A DNA stretch of 64,000 nucleotides from Lachnoclostridium sp. UBA5725 (GTDB lineage Bacteria; Bacillota; Clostridia; Lachnospirales; Lachnospiraceae). The notes under the pieces are model-generated. The model searched no databases. It was not told the DNA's origin and saw only the letters and a list, made by a program, of their open reading frames with translations. Of this stretch, positions 51,060 to 60,096 are shown one piece after another; position 1 is the first letter of the stretch, and each line of letters begins with the position of its first letter. The position numbers and the translations under genes were made by a program. Where the stretch lies: assembly GCA_002419585.1 (NCBI GenBank), contig DIGJ01000012.1, positions 1-64,000 of the forward strand. The letters run 5' to 3'.

Positions 51060-51911
51060 TTATTCCTTTCTGTCTTCGACTCCGATGTAGTCAAGTAATT
51101 TAAAATTAAGGTCTTTATGTGCTTTAAATAAGGTACCAATCGGTTCTCCACTTACAATATGTGATATATTGTAAATATCTGCACCATTTGCGATTACCAT
51201 ATCGGCACCGGCATCATTTGCAATTTTGGCAGCAGAAAGCTTTGTTGCCATTCCACCCGTTCCAAAATCAGTTGCTGCACCTTTTCCCATCTCTTCCAGC
51301 TCTTTTGTGATGATTTCTACGGTATCAATAAATTCTGCTTCCGGATTGGAACGTGGATCATCCGTATAAAGGCCATCGATATCGGACATTAAGATTAATA
51401 AATCAGCCCCTATCAAAGCTGCAACGATGGCAGACAGCGTATCATTATCACCAAATTCAATTTCATCGGTGGATACAGTGTCATTTTCATTGACCACTGG
51501 TATGACATTCATACGAAGTAATTCACGAAATGTATTCTGAGCATTTTTTCTGCTTCGATCATTGATCATGGTATACTTGGTTATGAGTACCTGAGAGGTA
51601 ATCTGATTGTATTCTGCAAATAATTTCTGATAAACCATCATAAGCTTTGCCTGTCCAATGGAGGCGCATGCCTGCCTTAAGGATAGTTCCTTTGGTTTTT
51701 CAAGCAAACCCATGGTCGTTCTTCCGACTCCAATTGCTCCTGAGGATACGAGTACAATTTCTTTTCCTTGATTTCGTAAATCCGTCAGTACACGTACCAA
51801 TTGTTCCATTTTCAACAGATTCAGGGCACCTGTTTCATCATGCGTCAAGGTACTAGTTCCAACTTTTACGACTATTCGTTTTTTATCTTTTAGTAATTCC
51901 CGATAATTCAT
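51060..51911 (-). CDS. proB: Glutamate 5-kinase ProB
   Basis: 283-residue amino-acid kinase catalysing the first step of proline synthesis. 'RIVVKVGTSTLTHDETGALNL', 'LVSSGAIGVGRTTMG', 'PVVNENDTVSTDEIEFGDNDTLSAIVAALIGADLLILMSDIDGLYTDDPRSNP' and 'GTGGMATKLSAAKIANDAGADMVIANG' are all family motifs. It lacks the C-terminal PUA domain of the E. coli type. proA is not adjacent, which is unusual. ATG at 51909-51911 follows GGAGGAAA; five more codons are open. Confidence 0.94.
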   Translation of the reverse strand: MNYRELLKDKKRIVVKVGTSTLTHDETGALNLLKMEQLVRVLTDLRNQGKEIVLVSSGAIGVGRTTMGLLEKPKELSLRQACASIGQAKLMMVYQKLFAEYNQITSQVLITKYTMINDRSRKNAQNTFRELLRMNVIPVVNENDTVSTDEIEFGDNDTLSAIVAALIGADLLILMSDIDGLYTDDPRSNPEAEFIDTVEIITKELEEMGKGAATDFGTGGMATKLSAAKIANDAGADMVIANGADIYNISHIVSGEPIGTLFKAHKDLNFKLLDYIGVEDRKE

Positions 51912-51929
51912 GCAAGTTTCCTCCATCTA

Positions 51930-53537
51930 CTATTTCTCAGGTGCATAGATTGCTGCAATTTTTTCAAACACTTTGATTCCGTCCATCGCTGCGGATACGA
52001 TTCCGCCGGCATATCCTGCTCCTTCGCCACAAGGATAAATTCCTTTTTGATTGCTTTCCAAGCTGGTTTCCTCTCGAACGATACGTAACGGAGACGAAGT
52101 CCTGGTTTCAACACCACTTAATATCGCATCTTCATTGGCAAAGCCACGAATCTTTCTCTGAAAGGCTTCGATGGACTCGATAAGGCTCTCACAAACATAG
52201 TCAGGCAGGCAATTACGAAGATTGGAAAGTGTAAAGTTTCCTTTGATGTTTGGCTGAATGGTTCCAAGTACTGTTGTCTCTTTGTTATCCCTAAAATCAG
52301 CAAAACGCTGTACTGGAACGCAGCCTTTTCCCTCTTGATAAGCCAAAGACTCCCATTTTCTTTGAAAGGCTACTCCTGCCATACAGTCTGTACCCTCAAA
52401 ATCTTCTGGCGTAACTGTCACGATAATAGCACTGTTTGCATTTTTTTCGTTTCGGTCGTAGTTACTCATACCATTGACCGCGATTCTCTCTTGTTCGGAG
52501 GATGCATCTACGACAAATCCACCGGGACACATACAAAAGGAGTAAACGCCTCTCCCATTCTTGCTTTGATGTGTTACTTTATAATCTGCTGCTGGTAGTT
52601 TTTCATACATCGGACCATACTGTGCGTTCCCGATCATTGCCTGTGGGTGTTCCATGCGAACACCAATTGCAAAGGACTTCGGTTGCATTTCAAAGTTATG
52701 CTGATGAATCATTTCAAAGGTATCCCTTGCACTATGCCCTATCGCTAACACCAGCACTTCACACGGTATCACTTCGGATTCATTTACAACGACAGCTGAA
52801 ATGTGATTTTTTTCGATTTGCAAATCCGTTACTTTGGTCTCAAATCTTACTTCTCCACCAAGTCGGATGATTTCTTCCCTCATATCCTTAACGACCTGAC
52901 GCAATCGGTCTGTTCCAATGTGCGGTTTATTACTATATGTGATCTCTTTTGGTGCACCATGCTGAACAAAGGTATTTAATACTTTTTGGTGTCTGCCAAA
53001 AGGGTCTTTTACTAACGTATTGAGTTTTCCATCAGAAAAAGTGCCTGCGCCTCCTTCTCCAAACTGAACATTCGATTCCACGTTTAGTGGTGCTCCCTGC
53101 CAGTATGCTTCCACGCTCTTAACCCGCCTATCCACATCTTGGCCTCGTTCTAGGATTAATGGGCGGTATCCAGCTTGTGCCAATTCCAGCGCACAAAACA
53201 ATCCTGCAGGTCCCATACCTACAATAACGGGTCGATTGTTTAATTTCTGACTACCTAAAACAGGCGGTACATATTTTGTCTTCGGTATTTCCATGACATT
53301 TGGTTTTGAAAAATAGTACTTTTCCTCTTTCACTTCAACATCAGCGCTATAGATGTAATGAATTTCTTGTTTTTTTCTTGCATCAAGGGAGCGTTTTACA
53401 ATTTTGATGGAAGAAAGTTCGCCTTCTCTTATTCGATATTTTGCCGTGATGTATTTCTCAATTGCTTTTAATTGATCTTCTTCCGATTGTGACTTTAAGT
53501 TATCAACCGGTATTTTTATATTGGATATACGTATCAT
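51930..53537 (-). CDS. NAD(P)/FAD-dependent oxidoreductase
   Basis: 535-residue flavoprotein. It has an N-terminal extra domain (about 1-95), then the FAD Rossmann motif VGMGPAGLFCALELAQAGYRP (about 105-125), 'GEGGAGTFSDGKLNT', and a C-terminal FAD segment 'YPCGEGAGYAGGIVSAAMDGIKVFEKI'. This is the widespread 'FAD-dependent dehydrogenase' family of Firmicutes, whose substrate is not established. 18 bp before proB. No good ribosome site was seen. Confidence 0.82.
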   Translation of the reverse strand: MIRISNIKIPVDNLKSQSEEDQLKAIEKYITAKYRIREGELSSIKIVKRSLDARKKQEIHYIYSADVEVKEEKYYFSKPNVMEIPKTKYVPPVLGSQKLNNRPVIVGMGPAGLFCALELAQAGYRPLILERGQDVDRRVKSVEAYWQGAPLNVESNVQFGEGGAGTFSDGKLNTLVKDPFGRHQKVLNTFVQHGAPKEITYSNKPHIGTDRLRQVVKDMREEIIRLGGEVRFETKVTDLQIEKNHISAVVVNESEVIPCEVLVLAIGHSARDTFEMIHQHNFEMQPKSFAIGVRMEHPQAMIGNAQYGPMYEKLPAADYKVTHQSKNGRGVYSFCMCPGGFVVDASSEQERIAVNGMSNYDRNEKNANSAIIVTVTPEDFEGTDCMAGVAFQRKWESLAYQEGKGCVPVQRFADFRDNKETTVLGTIQPNIKGNFTLSNLRNCLPDYVCESLIESIEAFQRKIRGFANEDAILSGVETRTSSPLRIVREETSLESNQKGIYPCGEGAGYAGGIVSAAMDGIKVFEKIAAIYAPEK

Positions 53538-53726
53538 TTTTAGTTTACTTCGCTTTCTTTGTTCTGGTATTTTATTTGATTATTATTTCTATATTCTTTC
53601 GCTTTCATATTAACTGTATTATTAGTACTCTTTTCGTATGCTGTCTTCTATCTACTATTTAATACCTTATTGTTTTTACTCGATTTTAGTTCTAATTTAA
53701 ATTGAATTTCTAAATTACGTCATCTG

Positions 53727-54947
53727 TTAATCTTCAAGTGCACCCATAGCCGCAACATAAGCACTTGTAAATGCCCATTGCAAATTATATCCGCCACAGG
53801 TACCATCAACATCCATCAGTTCACCTGTAATATAGATACCTTTATGATAATTTGACTCTAACGTTTCAGGGTTTATCTCCTGCGTATTTACACCGCCCCC
53901 CGTAACCTGCGCTTGCTCGTATCCATTTGTTCCAGTAACACGCTGACGAAATTCTTTGATACTGCTTACCAAGTTTTCAAGCTCCTCTATCTTTATTTCA
54001 TCCATTCTTTTTTTTGCTTGCAAACCAACATACTCCAATATATTTTCTGCTAATCTGAGATCCATTAAGTTTTGAAGCGTTTGCAGAATGGTTTTATAAG
54101 CATTTATTACTCCCTGATATTCAAAATAAATCAAAAGTTCATCCTTCGTGAAATCTGGCAACAAGGATAATATCACTTCCACTTTTTCCCCTGATAACAA
54201 TGCTTTGGCTGCATAACGGCTGATTTGAAATACGGGTATTCCAGATATCCCATATGCCGTAAACTGTATTTCCCCAGATTCTAAGGTGACTTGCTGACCG
54301 GAAATCAAGAGTGAAATATCTGCCTTTATACGTATTCCTGCTAATTTTTGTTTGTTTTTATTGTCTACCTTTAATCCCACCAATGCTGGAAATATAGGGG
54401 TAATTGTATGTCCAAGTTTACTTGCCAGTTCGTAGCCACTGCCATCTGCTCCAAGTACAGGCGTTGCTTTTCCGCCGCAAGCTAAGATTACTTTTTTTGC
54501 CTCATAGGCATATCCTTTGGTAGCTACTGAATAGCCACCGTCGATCGGTGAAATATCCGTCACATGCTCCTGACATTTTACTTTTACTTTTCGAAAGATA
54601 AGCTCCAATCGAAGTGCTTCTACAATTGTAGAAGCTTGTTCAGAATACGGATAGTAATACCCATTTTTACTTTTTGCAACAATCCCAATCGTATCGAGAA
54701 AGGAAAGAAACGTTTCGGGACCATACTTTTGAATCAGATTCCATGAATAGTCCGGCTGTTCACCTCGATAACAGGATTCTTCCTGAAACTGATTGGTAAA
54801 ATTACATTTTCCATTTCCAGTTGCTAATATTTTTCGTCCAATTTTATCATTATGTTCCAGTAGGGTCACTTCTTTACCATGGCGTGCAAGTATAGCTGCT
54901 GCAATCAGTCCTGATGCACCACCGCCAACGATGATTATATCTCTCAA
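53727..54947 (-). CDS. HI0933/BaiN-family flavoprotein
   Basis: 406-residue NAD(P)/FAD-dependent oxidoreductase of the HI0933/YhiN/BaiN family. N-terminal FAD motif VGGGASGLIAAAIL (7-20), 'KILATGNGKCNFTN' and the C-terminal 'GVNTQEINPETLESNYHKGIYITGELMDVDGTCGGYNLQWAFTSAY' are diagnostic. The start codon is TTG (54945-54947), fixed by AAGGAGGGC at 6 nt. Some members (BaiN) act in bile-acid metabolism; that role is not implied here. Confidence 0.88.
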   Translation of the reverse strand: MRDIIIVGGGASGLIAAAILARHGKEVTLLEHNDKIGRKILATGNGKCNFTNQFQEESCYRGEQPDYSWNLIQKYGPETFLSFLDTIGIVAKSKNGYYYPYSEQASTIVEALRLELIFRKVKVKCQEHVTDISPIDGGYSVATKGYAYEAKKVILACGGKATPVLGADGSGYELASKLGHTITPIFPALVGLKVDNKNKQKLAGIRIKADISLLISGQQVTLESGEIQFTAYGISGIPVFQISRYAAKALLSGEKVEVILSLLPDFTKDELLIYFEYQGVINAYKTILQTLQNLMDLRLAENILEYVGLQAKKRMDEIKIEELENLVSSIKEFRQRVTGTNGYEQAQVTGGGVNTQEINPETLESNYHKGIYITGELMDVDGTCGGYNLQWAFTSAYVAAMGALED

Positions 54948-55130
54948 AATAAGCCCTCCTTTTCCATTACTTAGGCTATTATACTTGTTTTCCCCAGATT
55001 ACGCAATGCCAAACATAAATGTATATATTTAGTAAGATTGGAAATAATTAAGAGTAACCATCCAAACGATTGGTTATAGAATGAGGCAAAACTTGATATG
55101 CGCAAATCTAGCGCAGGAATGGAGAAAAGA

Positions 55131-55763
55131 ATGAAACGAACTTTTTTATATATAGGTGTCATGTTTATAGCAGCGATAACGCTCTCTACTGCCTATTATG
55201 TGAGCTACAAAAAAACATTGGAGCATTATCAGCAAGATAATACAAAAGAAACACTTCCTCTAGAGGCAGTAACAAACGATCAACCCGATACCGCAGTTGA
55301 AGTTGATACTGTCAAGGAAGCACTTATCACGAATAAAACCGATTACAAATTAATTACTTACGATTTACAAAACAATTCCTATAAAGAAGAAACAAAGTCT
55401 ATTCCCTCCGATTGGATTGGCTTGAACCGTGAGCAATTAATCGAAAATTTAACCAATTACATGAATGAACTGCCCCTGAATGAAGTTCGAGCCGGACTCA
55501 TATCCTACGATCTGCAGTCTTTTTCCAGTGACTCCATCACATTAATGAAAAACTATGACTCAGCAAGTATGCCATATGAATATTATCTCACCGTCGTAAA
55601 CTATGAAGTTGTTGTATACTACTGTGACAAAAAAACCGTCTTCGAGTACACCGGTATCGACGCAAGAAATCTCTCCTCTACCGAACAATCAAAATTATTG
55701 GAAGGCATTTACGTCCTAGACAAAGAAGAACTTTACGGAATCCTTGAGAACTATTCAAGCTAG
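55131..55763 (+). CDS. Membrane-anchored BofC-like protein
   Basis: 210-residue protein: N-terminal membrane helix (about 5-23), an acidic Thr/Asp-rich linker (about 30-70), then a domain with 'IPSDWIGLNREQLIENLTNYMNELPL' and 'YYLTVVNYEVVVYYCDKKTVFEYTGIDARNLSSTEQSKLLEGIYVLDKEELYGILENY', resembling BofC C-terminal-like domains of sporulation proteins. ATG at 55131 follows GGAGAAAAG; the frame is open to 55098. Family assignment is tentative. The 327 bp downstream hold the long hairpin repeat. Confidence 0.6.
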   Translation: MKRTFLYIGVMFIAAITLSTAYYVSYKKTLEHYQQDNTKETLPLEAVTNDQPDTAVEVDTVKEALITNKTDYKLITYDLQNNSYKEETKSIPSDWIGLNREQLIENLTNYMNELPLNEVRAGLISYDLQSFSSDSITLMKNYDSASMPYEYYLTVVNYEVVVYYCDKKTVFEYTGIDARNLSSTEQSKLLEGIYVLDKEELYGILENYSS

Positions 55764-55882
55764 TATACCACTATTCAAATATGAAATTCCAATCTTAATT
55801 AACATACTGCCAAACCCGATTTATACGGTTTTTTTAACAAAGGATAATCAAGCGCTTATTACAAACTCAGTAACTGTTATCC

Positions 55883-56062
55883 CAATTTGCAGTCCCAGCG
55901 CACAAATAGCCGGTGCTCTAACCGAACTTATACGATTATTTTAATAAGACATAGTGAAAATCAAGTGCCCACCACTTTATTTTCACTGTTTATGGCTTAT
56001 TAAAATCGACAATCGTATTGAGGTTAGAACACCGGCTATTTATGCGCTGGGATTGCAAATTG
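55883..56062. repeat. Dispersed hairpin repeat, long composite copy
   Basis: Outer arms of 41 bp (55883-55923 and 56022-56062) are inverted copies with three mismatches. The 98-bp centre is itself a second imperfect stem: ATTTTAATAAGACATAGTGAAAA near 55935-55961 with its counterpart near 55979-56006. The arms match the copy at 3298-3384 in the tip, middle and loop-proximal segments. The right arm also repeats, in reverse, CTAACCTCAATACG of the short copy's loop. No coding frame is supported here. Confidence 0.85.
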
Positions 56063-56090
56063 AACACAACCTATCAGTTTGACGCATCCC

Positions 56091-57182
56091 TTATTGAATC
56101 ACCAATCCATCCATCCGGTTCTCCGGATAAAGCGCAATATACGTCTTCCCCGGATTAATCGTCAATAGCTTTCCATCTTTATCATAATAATGCATCTCTT
56201 TTGTCGCCTCGTTCTTATCCCAGGTAATCGCAACTGCTTTCCCATTTGTGATATAGAGCCCTTCCCCCTTCGTGTTTTCGATATCCATGGATTGGTATCC
56301 ATTTTTTTTATCAATGGTCCAATAGGATACATACTGAAGAATCAAATTTTTAAAAGCAAGCTGCTCACCAGTACCTTTATCGATATGAGGTCCATCAAAT
56401 TGAAAGCGATAATAGAGCTTGTCCTTTGCATCATAAGTAAAATATGGTGATGTATATCCTGAAAATTCCAACGTAACTTTTTTAGAAGCATTTTCACCTT
56501 CCATAAGATCGGTATCTTTTTCGTAGAATCTAAAATGATTGTTCAAATCTTCGCGAAGTGTCGTTCGATAACCCAGCTTTTCGATCCCCTTCCACAATCC
56601 CTTTGCACTCGCAAATGCATTGTGTGGTGGTTTTATCGCATTGTCACGATAATAAACCGTAGAGCCAATCCCAGACAATCCACTTAAATTATCAACGCCC
56701 AGCTCTTTGATTTTACTAGTGGCATACTTTGTATGACCAAAGTGAGCAAAGATGGCATCATACTCGTCTGCAAAACTAACAAAATAATGTCTTGCACTTC
56801 GAACAGAACCAATCTTATCACCCGTCACATCTTCAAAGATTGCCATCATACGGGTGATCCCACCCTCCACAACCGCTTCATACATAATAGAGGCTTCTCC
56901 AATTCCTGTCTGTGGATTCGCAAATGAAATATTATTAATCATAAGTGCAATCGGTCTACGGTTCGCGATTTTTTCATCCACCCATAAGCCGGTTAATTTA
57001 CTAAGTGCTTGTCCTTCATGATTTTCTTCCAGAGTAGCGGTAGGTGTCGCCGTTGGCGTTGGTGTTGGCGCTCCCTCTAGCGTATCAAAGTTATTTTCTC
57101 TTATTGGTTCTTCCTTTTTACCACACGCAGTTAAAGCAAATAACATGGCAAGCATTAAGAGAAGGATCGATTTTCTTTTCAT
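56091..57182 (-). CDS. DUF3048 lipoprotein (YerB-like)
   Basis: 363-residue lipoprotein: type II signal peptide with lipobox LTAC (Cys20), a Pro/Thr repeat linker (PTPTPTATPTAT, about 38-49), then the DUF3048 domains: 'RPIALMINNISFANPQTGIGEASIMYEAVVEGGITRMMAIF' and 'KIGSVRSARHYFVSFADEYDAIFAHFGHTKYA'. ATG at 57180-57182 follows AGGAGATAAA. Found in spore-formers and others; the function is unknown. It is next to ybeY but probably a separate unit. Confidence 0.9.
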   Translation of the reverse strand: MKRKSILLLMLAMLFALTACGKKEEPIRENNFDTLEGAPTPTPTATPTATLEENHEGQALSKLTGLWVDEKIANRRPIALMINNISFANPQTGIGEASIMYEAVVEGGITRMMAIFEDVTGDKIGSVRSARHYFVSFADEYDAIFAHFGHTKYATSKIKELGVDNLSGLSGIGSTVYYRDNAIKPPHNAFASAKGLWKGIEKLGYRTTLREDLNNHFRFYEKDTDLMEGENASKKVTLEFSGYTSPYFTYDAKDKLYYRFQFDGPHIDKGTGEQLAFKNLILQYVSYWTIDKKNGYQSMDIENTKGEGLYITNGKAVAITWDKNEATKEMHYYDKDGKLLTINPGKTYIALYPENRMDGLVIQ

Positions 57183-57218
57183 TGCTTTATCTCCTATATT
57201 CTTTCGCAAATACTTTCA

Positions 57219-57716
57219 TTAATCACGGCTGATACCTAAAATCTCCATAATATCTCTTTGTTTTTGCTCCATTACATCTTTTTCGTCGTCTTCCATGTGA
57301 TCATAACCGCATAGATGAAGCATACTGTGTGCTGCAAGAAATGCAAGCTCACGCTCTACCGAGTGTCCGTATTCCTTTGCCTGCTCCCATACTTTGTCCA
57401 TTGATATCATGATATCGCCCAAAATCAACTCTCCTGTTTCCGGGTTAAAGTATTCTTCATAATCTTCCAACCAGTCAAATTCGCCAGGTACTTCATATTC
57501 TAGCATTGGGAAAGATAAAACATCCGTAGCTCGGTCAATATCACGAAATTCTTTATTTGTCTTTTGAATCTCCTCGTTATTTGTAATCACTACATTAATT
57601 TCAGATTCATAAGGACACTCTTCATAATCAAGAACAGTCTCCGCTACACTTGAAATAATTTCTCGATAAGGAATGGCTGGCTCACACTCTAATTCACAAT
57701 CAAACGTTATTGTCAC
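57219..57716 (-). CDS. ybeY: Endoribonuclease YbeY
   Basis: 165-residue zinc-dependent RNase for 16S rRNA 3'-end maturation and ribosome quality control. The zinc motif HSMLHLCGYDHMEDD is near the C-terminus (HxxxHxxxxxH), and 'INVVITNNEEIQKTNKEFRDIDRATDVLSFPM' is the family core. It occupies its normal place after phoH and yqfF. Confidence 0.95.
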   Translation of the reverse strand: MTITFDCELECEPAIPYREIISSVAETVLDYEECPYESEINVVITNNEEIQKTNKEFRDIDRATDVLSFPMLEYEVPGEFDWLEDYEEYFNPETGELILGDIMISMDKVWEQAKEYGHSVERELAFLAAHSMLHLCGYDHMEDDEKDVMEQKQRDIMEILGISRD

Positions 57717-57787
57717 TATTACTCTCCTTTGCCGGTTTGTCGGCTAACAAATTTTAGGTGTATGAATAATTTATTTTCATATCCACC

Positions 57788-59098
57788 TTATTTTGGTAAA
57801 TTCGTAAAATAAAACTCTTTTAAGATATGAAACTCATTCAAGGTAAGGGGAACCTTTTCGAGAATACCTTGCTCCAAACGCACCTTAAATATATTATCAA
57901 TAATTTTATCGGTGGAACGTCTTAGCTCCTTCGGTTGCTTTTCAAAATATTTAATGGTTGTAATAATACTATCGGTAAGCATTACTATTGCGGATTCTTT
58001 TGTGTCAGGCTTTTCCATTTTTCCATTCTGCTGTTTGATTATATTTACAAGTGGAGTTGGAAGTTCCTGGAGCATCGCTAAACGAACTCCTTCCTCTATG
58101 TAATCCCCATTTTCCAGTTTACCGATTTCATGATAAAAGCCACCGGCCTTTGCAAGTGCTTCATTTGCACCAATCTTTTTTGCCGCCTTTTCGGATAAAA
58201 TACCAATCAAAAGTGAATGACGGTAAGTATTTGGCTTTTCATCATTTAATCGTTTCATTAATGGTGCATCGCTCGTAATAAATCTTGCATAATTTTCTTC
58301 TATTTTGTCTTCTGTTTTTTCTTCTTCCTGCTCTTTTGCTTTTTCTTCGATTTTTCCCATTGCATTATTATGCTCTGTGGCTGTATTAATCGGTACCTCC
58401 ATGTTATCATAAGATTCGGATTGCAATTCCTTTTTATGAATCTTTGAACAGATCTCCGTTTGTCCTGCTGCTTTATTTGGTCGTATGAAATATCCAATTA
58501 TAACTAAAAAACTTCCTCCTAAAAGCATAGCCAATGAATTTGAAGAAATCGCCTGTTCAAATACAAAATTATTCATTAGAAAATTTAGAATGATTTGAAC
58601 CGATCCCACAATAAGTAACACATAAACAAAGGAAAGAAACGTATCTGTAAATTGAATCAAAATGCAAAGAATACATCCAATTATAAAATTATAAATAAAC
58701 TCTTGAATTCCATATGATTTCATACTGCAAAAAACAAAGGTAAATACCAGTTGAAAAAAGATACCCACATAAGGATGCACTTTCTTCGCAATATAGATAC
58801 TTCCAATTCCCCAGATTAAGTAAATGGGAACCATTATCTCAACACATAGAAACACGGAAGAAAGAATATAACCAATACATAAATCATAAACCGTTCTTTT
58901 TTCACGGAAAAATTCAAACTGACTTGTCAGAGAAATTGTTTCAAATGCACCAATTAGCAGTATCACAATAATATAAGTCTTTAGTAATTCATACGTCTTA
59001 ATTGACGCAGTCCTTGCTATGATCACCGCGCTTATCAGTGAGGCAAGCAGAACAATACACCAAAATAGATGGGTATAATCTTTTGTTTTTGTCTTCAC
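57788..59098 (-). CDS. yqfF: Degenerate YqfF/PgpH-type HD membrane protein
   Basis: 436 residues against about 700 for PgpH/YqfF. Six to seven helices (about 10-220) are followed by a charged linker (about 225-270) and an HD-like domain (about 275-435). The syntenic place, phoH-yqfF-ybeY, identifies it as the YqfF homologue, a c-di-AMP phosphodiesterase. The extracellular 7TMR-HDED domain is absent. In the HD domain the first His is kept (TYRHSL) but HDIGK has become HEIGK, the central ENQ...HD segment is deleted and HHG is QNG. The enzyme is probably inactive as a phosphodiesterase and may bind or regulate only. Confidence 0.8.
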   Translation of the reverse strand: MKTKTKDYTHLFWCIVLLASLISAVIIARTASIKTYELLKTYIIVILLIGAFETISLTSQFEFFREKRTVYDLCIGYILSSVFLCVEIMVPIYLIWGIGSIYIAKKVHPYVGIFFQLVFTFVFCSMKSYGIQEFIYNFIIGCILCILIQFTDTFLSFVYVLLIVGSVQIILNFLMNNFVFEQAISSNSLAMLLGGSFLVIIGYFIRPNKAAGQTEICSKIHKKELQSESYDNMEVPINTATEHNNAMGKIEEKAKEQEEEKTEDKIEENYARFITSDAPLMKRLNDEKPNTYRHSLLIGILSEKAAKKIGANEALAKAGGFYHEIGKLENGDYIEEGVRLAMLQELPTPLVNIIKQQNGKMEKPDTKESAIVMLTDSIITTIKYFEKQPKELRRSTDKIIDNIFKVRLEQGILEKVPLTLNEFHILKEFYFTNLPK

Positions 59099-59103
59099 CC
59101 CGG

Positions 59104-60096
59104 CTACCTCTTATCGTATTTTTTTAGATTTCCTCGTTTTTGCTTTGCTTCGAAATTTTCGTATGCTTTTACAATCTTTTGCACCAATGGATGTCTTACA
59201 ACATCCTGACTGGTTAAATAGGAAAATCCAATATCCTCTACCTTTGATAACACCTTAATTGCATGATCAAGGCCTGATTTTGCATTGTCTGGTAAGTCCT
59301 TTTGTGTTAAATCTCCAGTAATAATTACCTTGGAACCAAAACCAATTCTGGTCAGAAACATCTTCATTTGAGCTGGCGTCGTGTTTTGCGCCTCATCTAA
59401 TATGATAAACGCATTATCTAACGTTCTACCTCTCATATAAGCCAAAGGAGCAACTTCAATTAAGCCTTTTTCTGAATTTTTCAAGTAGCTTTCTGGTCCC
59501 ATAATTTGATATAGTGCATCATAAAGCGGCCTTAAATAAGGATCTACCTTACTTTGCAAATCTCCTGGCAAAAAGCCAAGTTTCTCTCCCGCTTCAATTG
59601 CAGGTCTTGTTAAAATAATACGTCCGACTTCATCATTTTTAAAGGCATTGATTGCCATAGCCATCGCAAGATATGTCTTTCCTGTTCCTGCAGGACCGAT
59701 ACCAAATACAATCATTTTTTGACGAATCTGATCCACATACTGTTTTTGTCCAATCGTCTTTGGTTTGATTGGCTTTCCTTGTATCGTATGACAAATCAAA
59801 TCTGAATCAATTTCTACGATTGCTTTTTCTTTTTCCTCAAAGGAAAGAGAGAGGCAATAGTTTACGTTTTGTTCGGTAATGGTGTTTCCACGCTTTGACA
59901 GTTCCATCAGCTGTGAAAATACCCGTTTTGCAGTTTCTGTATCCTTTGGATTACCAATAATTTTTAACTGATCGTTCCTTAAAACGATGGTAACTTTTAA
60001 TGTTTTCTCTATTGTTTTCGTGTAGGAGTCAAATTGTCCAAACACATTTTTTTGATGTTCTGCTGGAATATCAATTGTCGTTTCCACTATGCTCAT
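59104..60096 (-). CDS. phoH: PhoH-like ATPase
   Basis: 330-residue ATPase with an N-terminal KH-like part (about 25-95), Walker A GPAGTGKT (about 137-144) and Walker B AFIILDEAQN. PhoH-type proteins are RNA helicases or RNA-binding ATPases often linked to YbeY, which lies two genes on. ATG at 60094-60096 follows GGAGG; it overlaps the end of yqfD by 26 bp, and the frame is open to 60162 inside yqfD. Confidence 0.92.
   Translation of the reverse strand: MSIVETTIDIPAEHQKNVFGQFDSYTKTIEKTLKVTIVLRNDQLKIIGNPKDTETAKRVFSQLMELSKRGNTITEQNVNYCLSLSFEEKEKAIVEIDSDLICHTIQGKPIKPKTIGQKQYVDQIRQKMIVFGIGPAGTGKTYLAMAMAINAFKNDEVGRIILTRPAIEAGEKLGFLPGDLQSKVDPYLRPLYDALYQIMGPESYLKNSEKGLIEVAPLAYMRGRTLDNAFIILDEAQNTTPAQMKMFLTRIGFGSKVIITGDLTQKDLPDNAKSGLDHAIKVLSKVEDIGFSYLTSQDVVRHPLVQKIVKAYENFEAKQKRGNLKKYDKR

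Noticed and set aside
55744..55944. 66-codon frame running into the long hairpin repeat
   Set aside because: Overlaps the end of the BofC-like gene and the repeat arm; no ribosome site.
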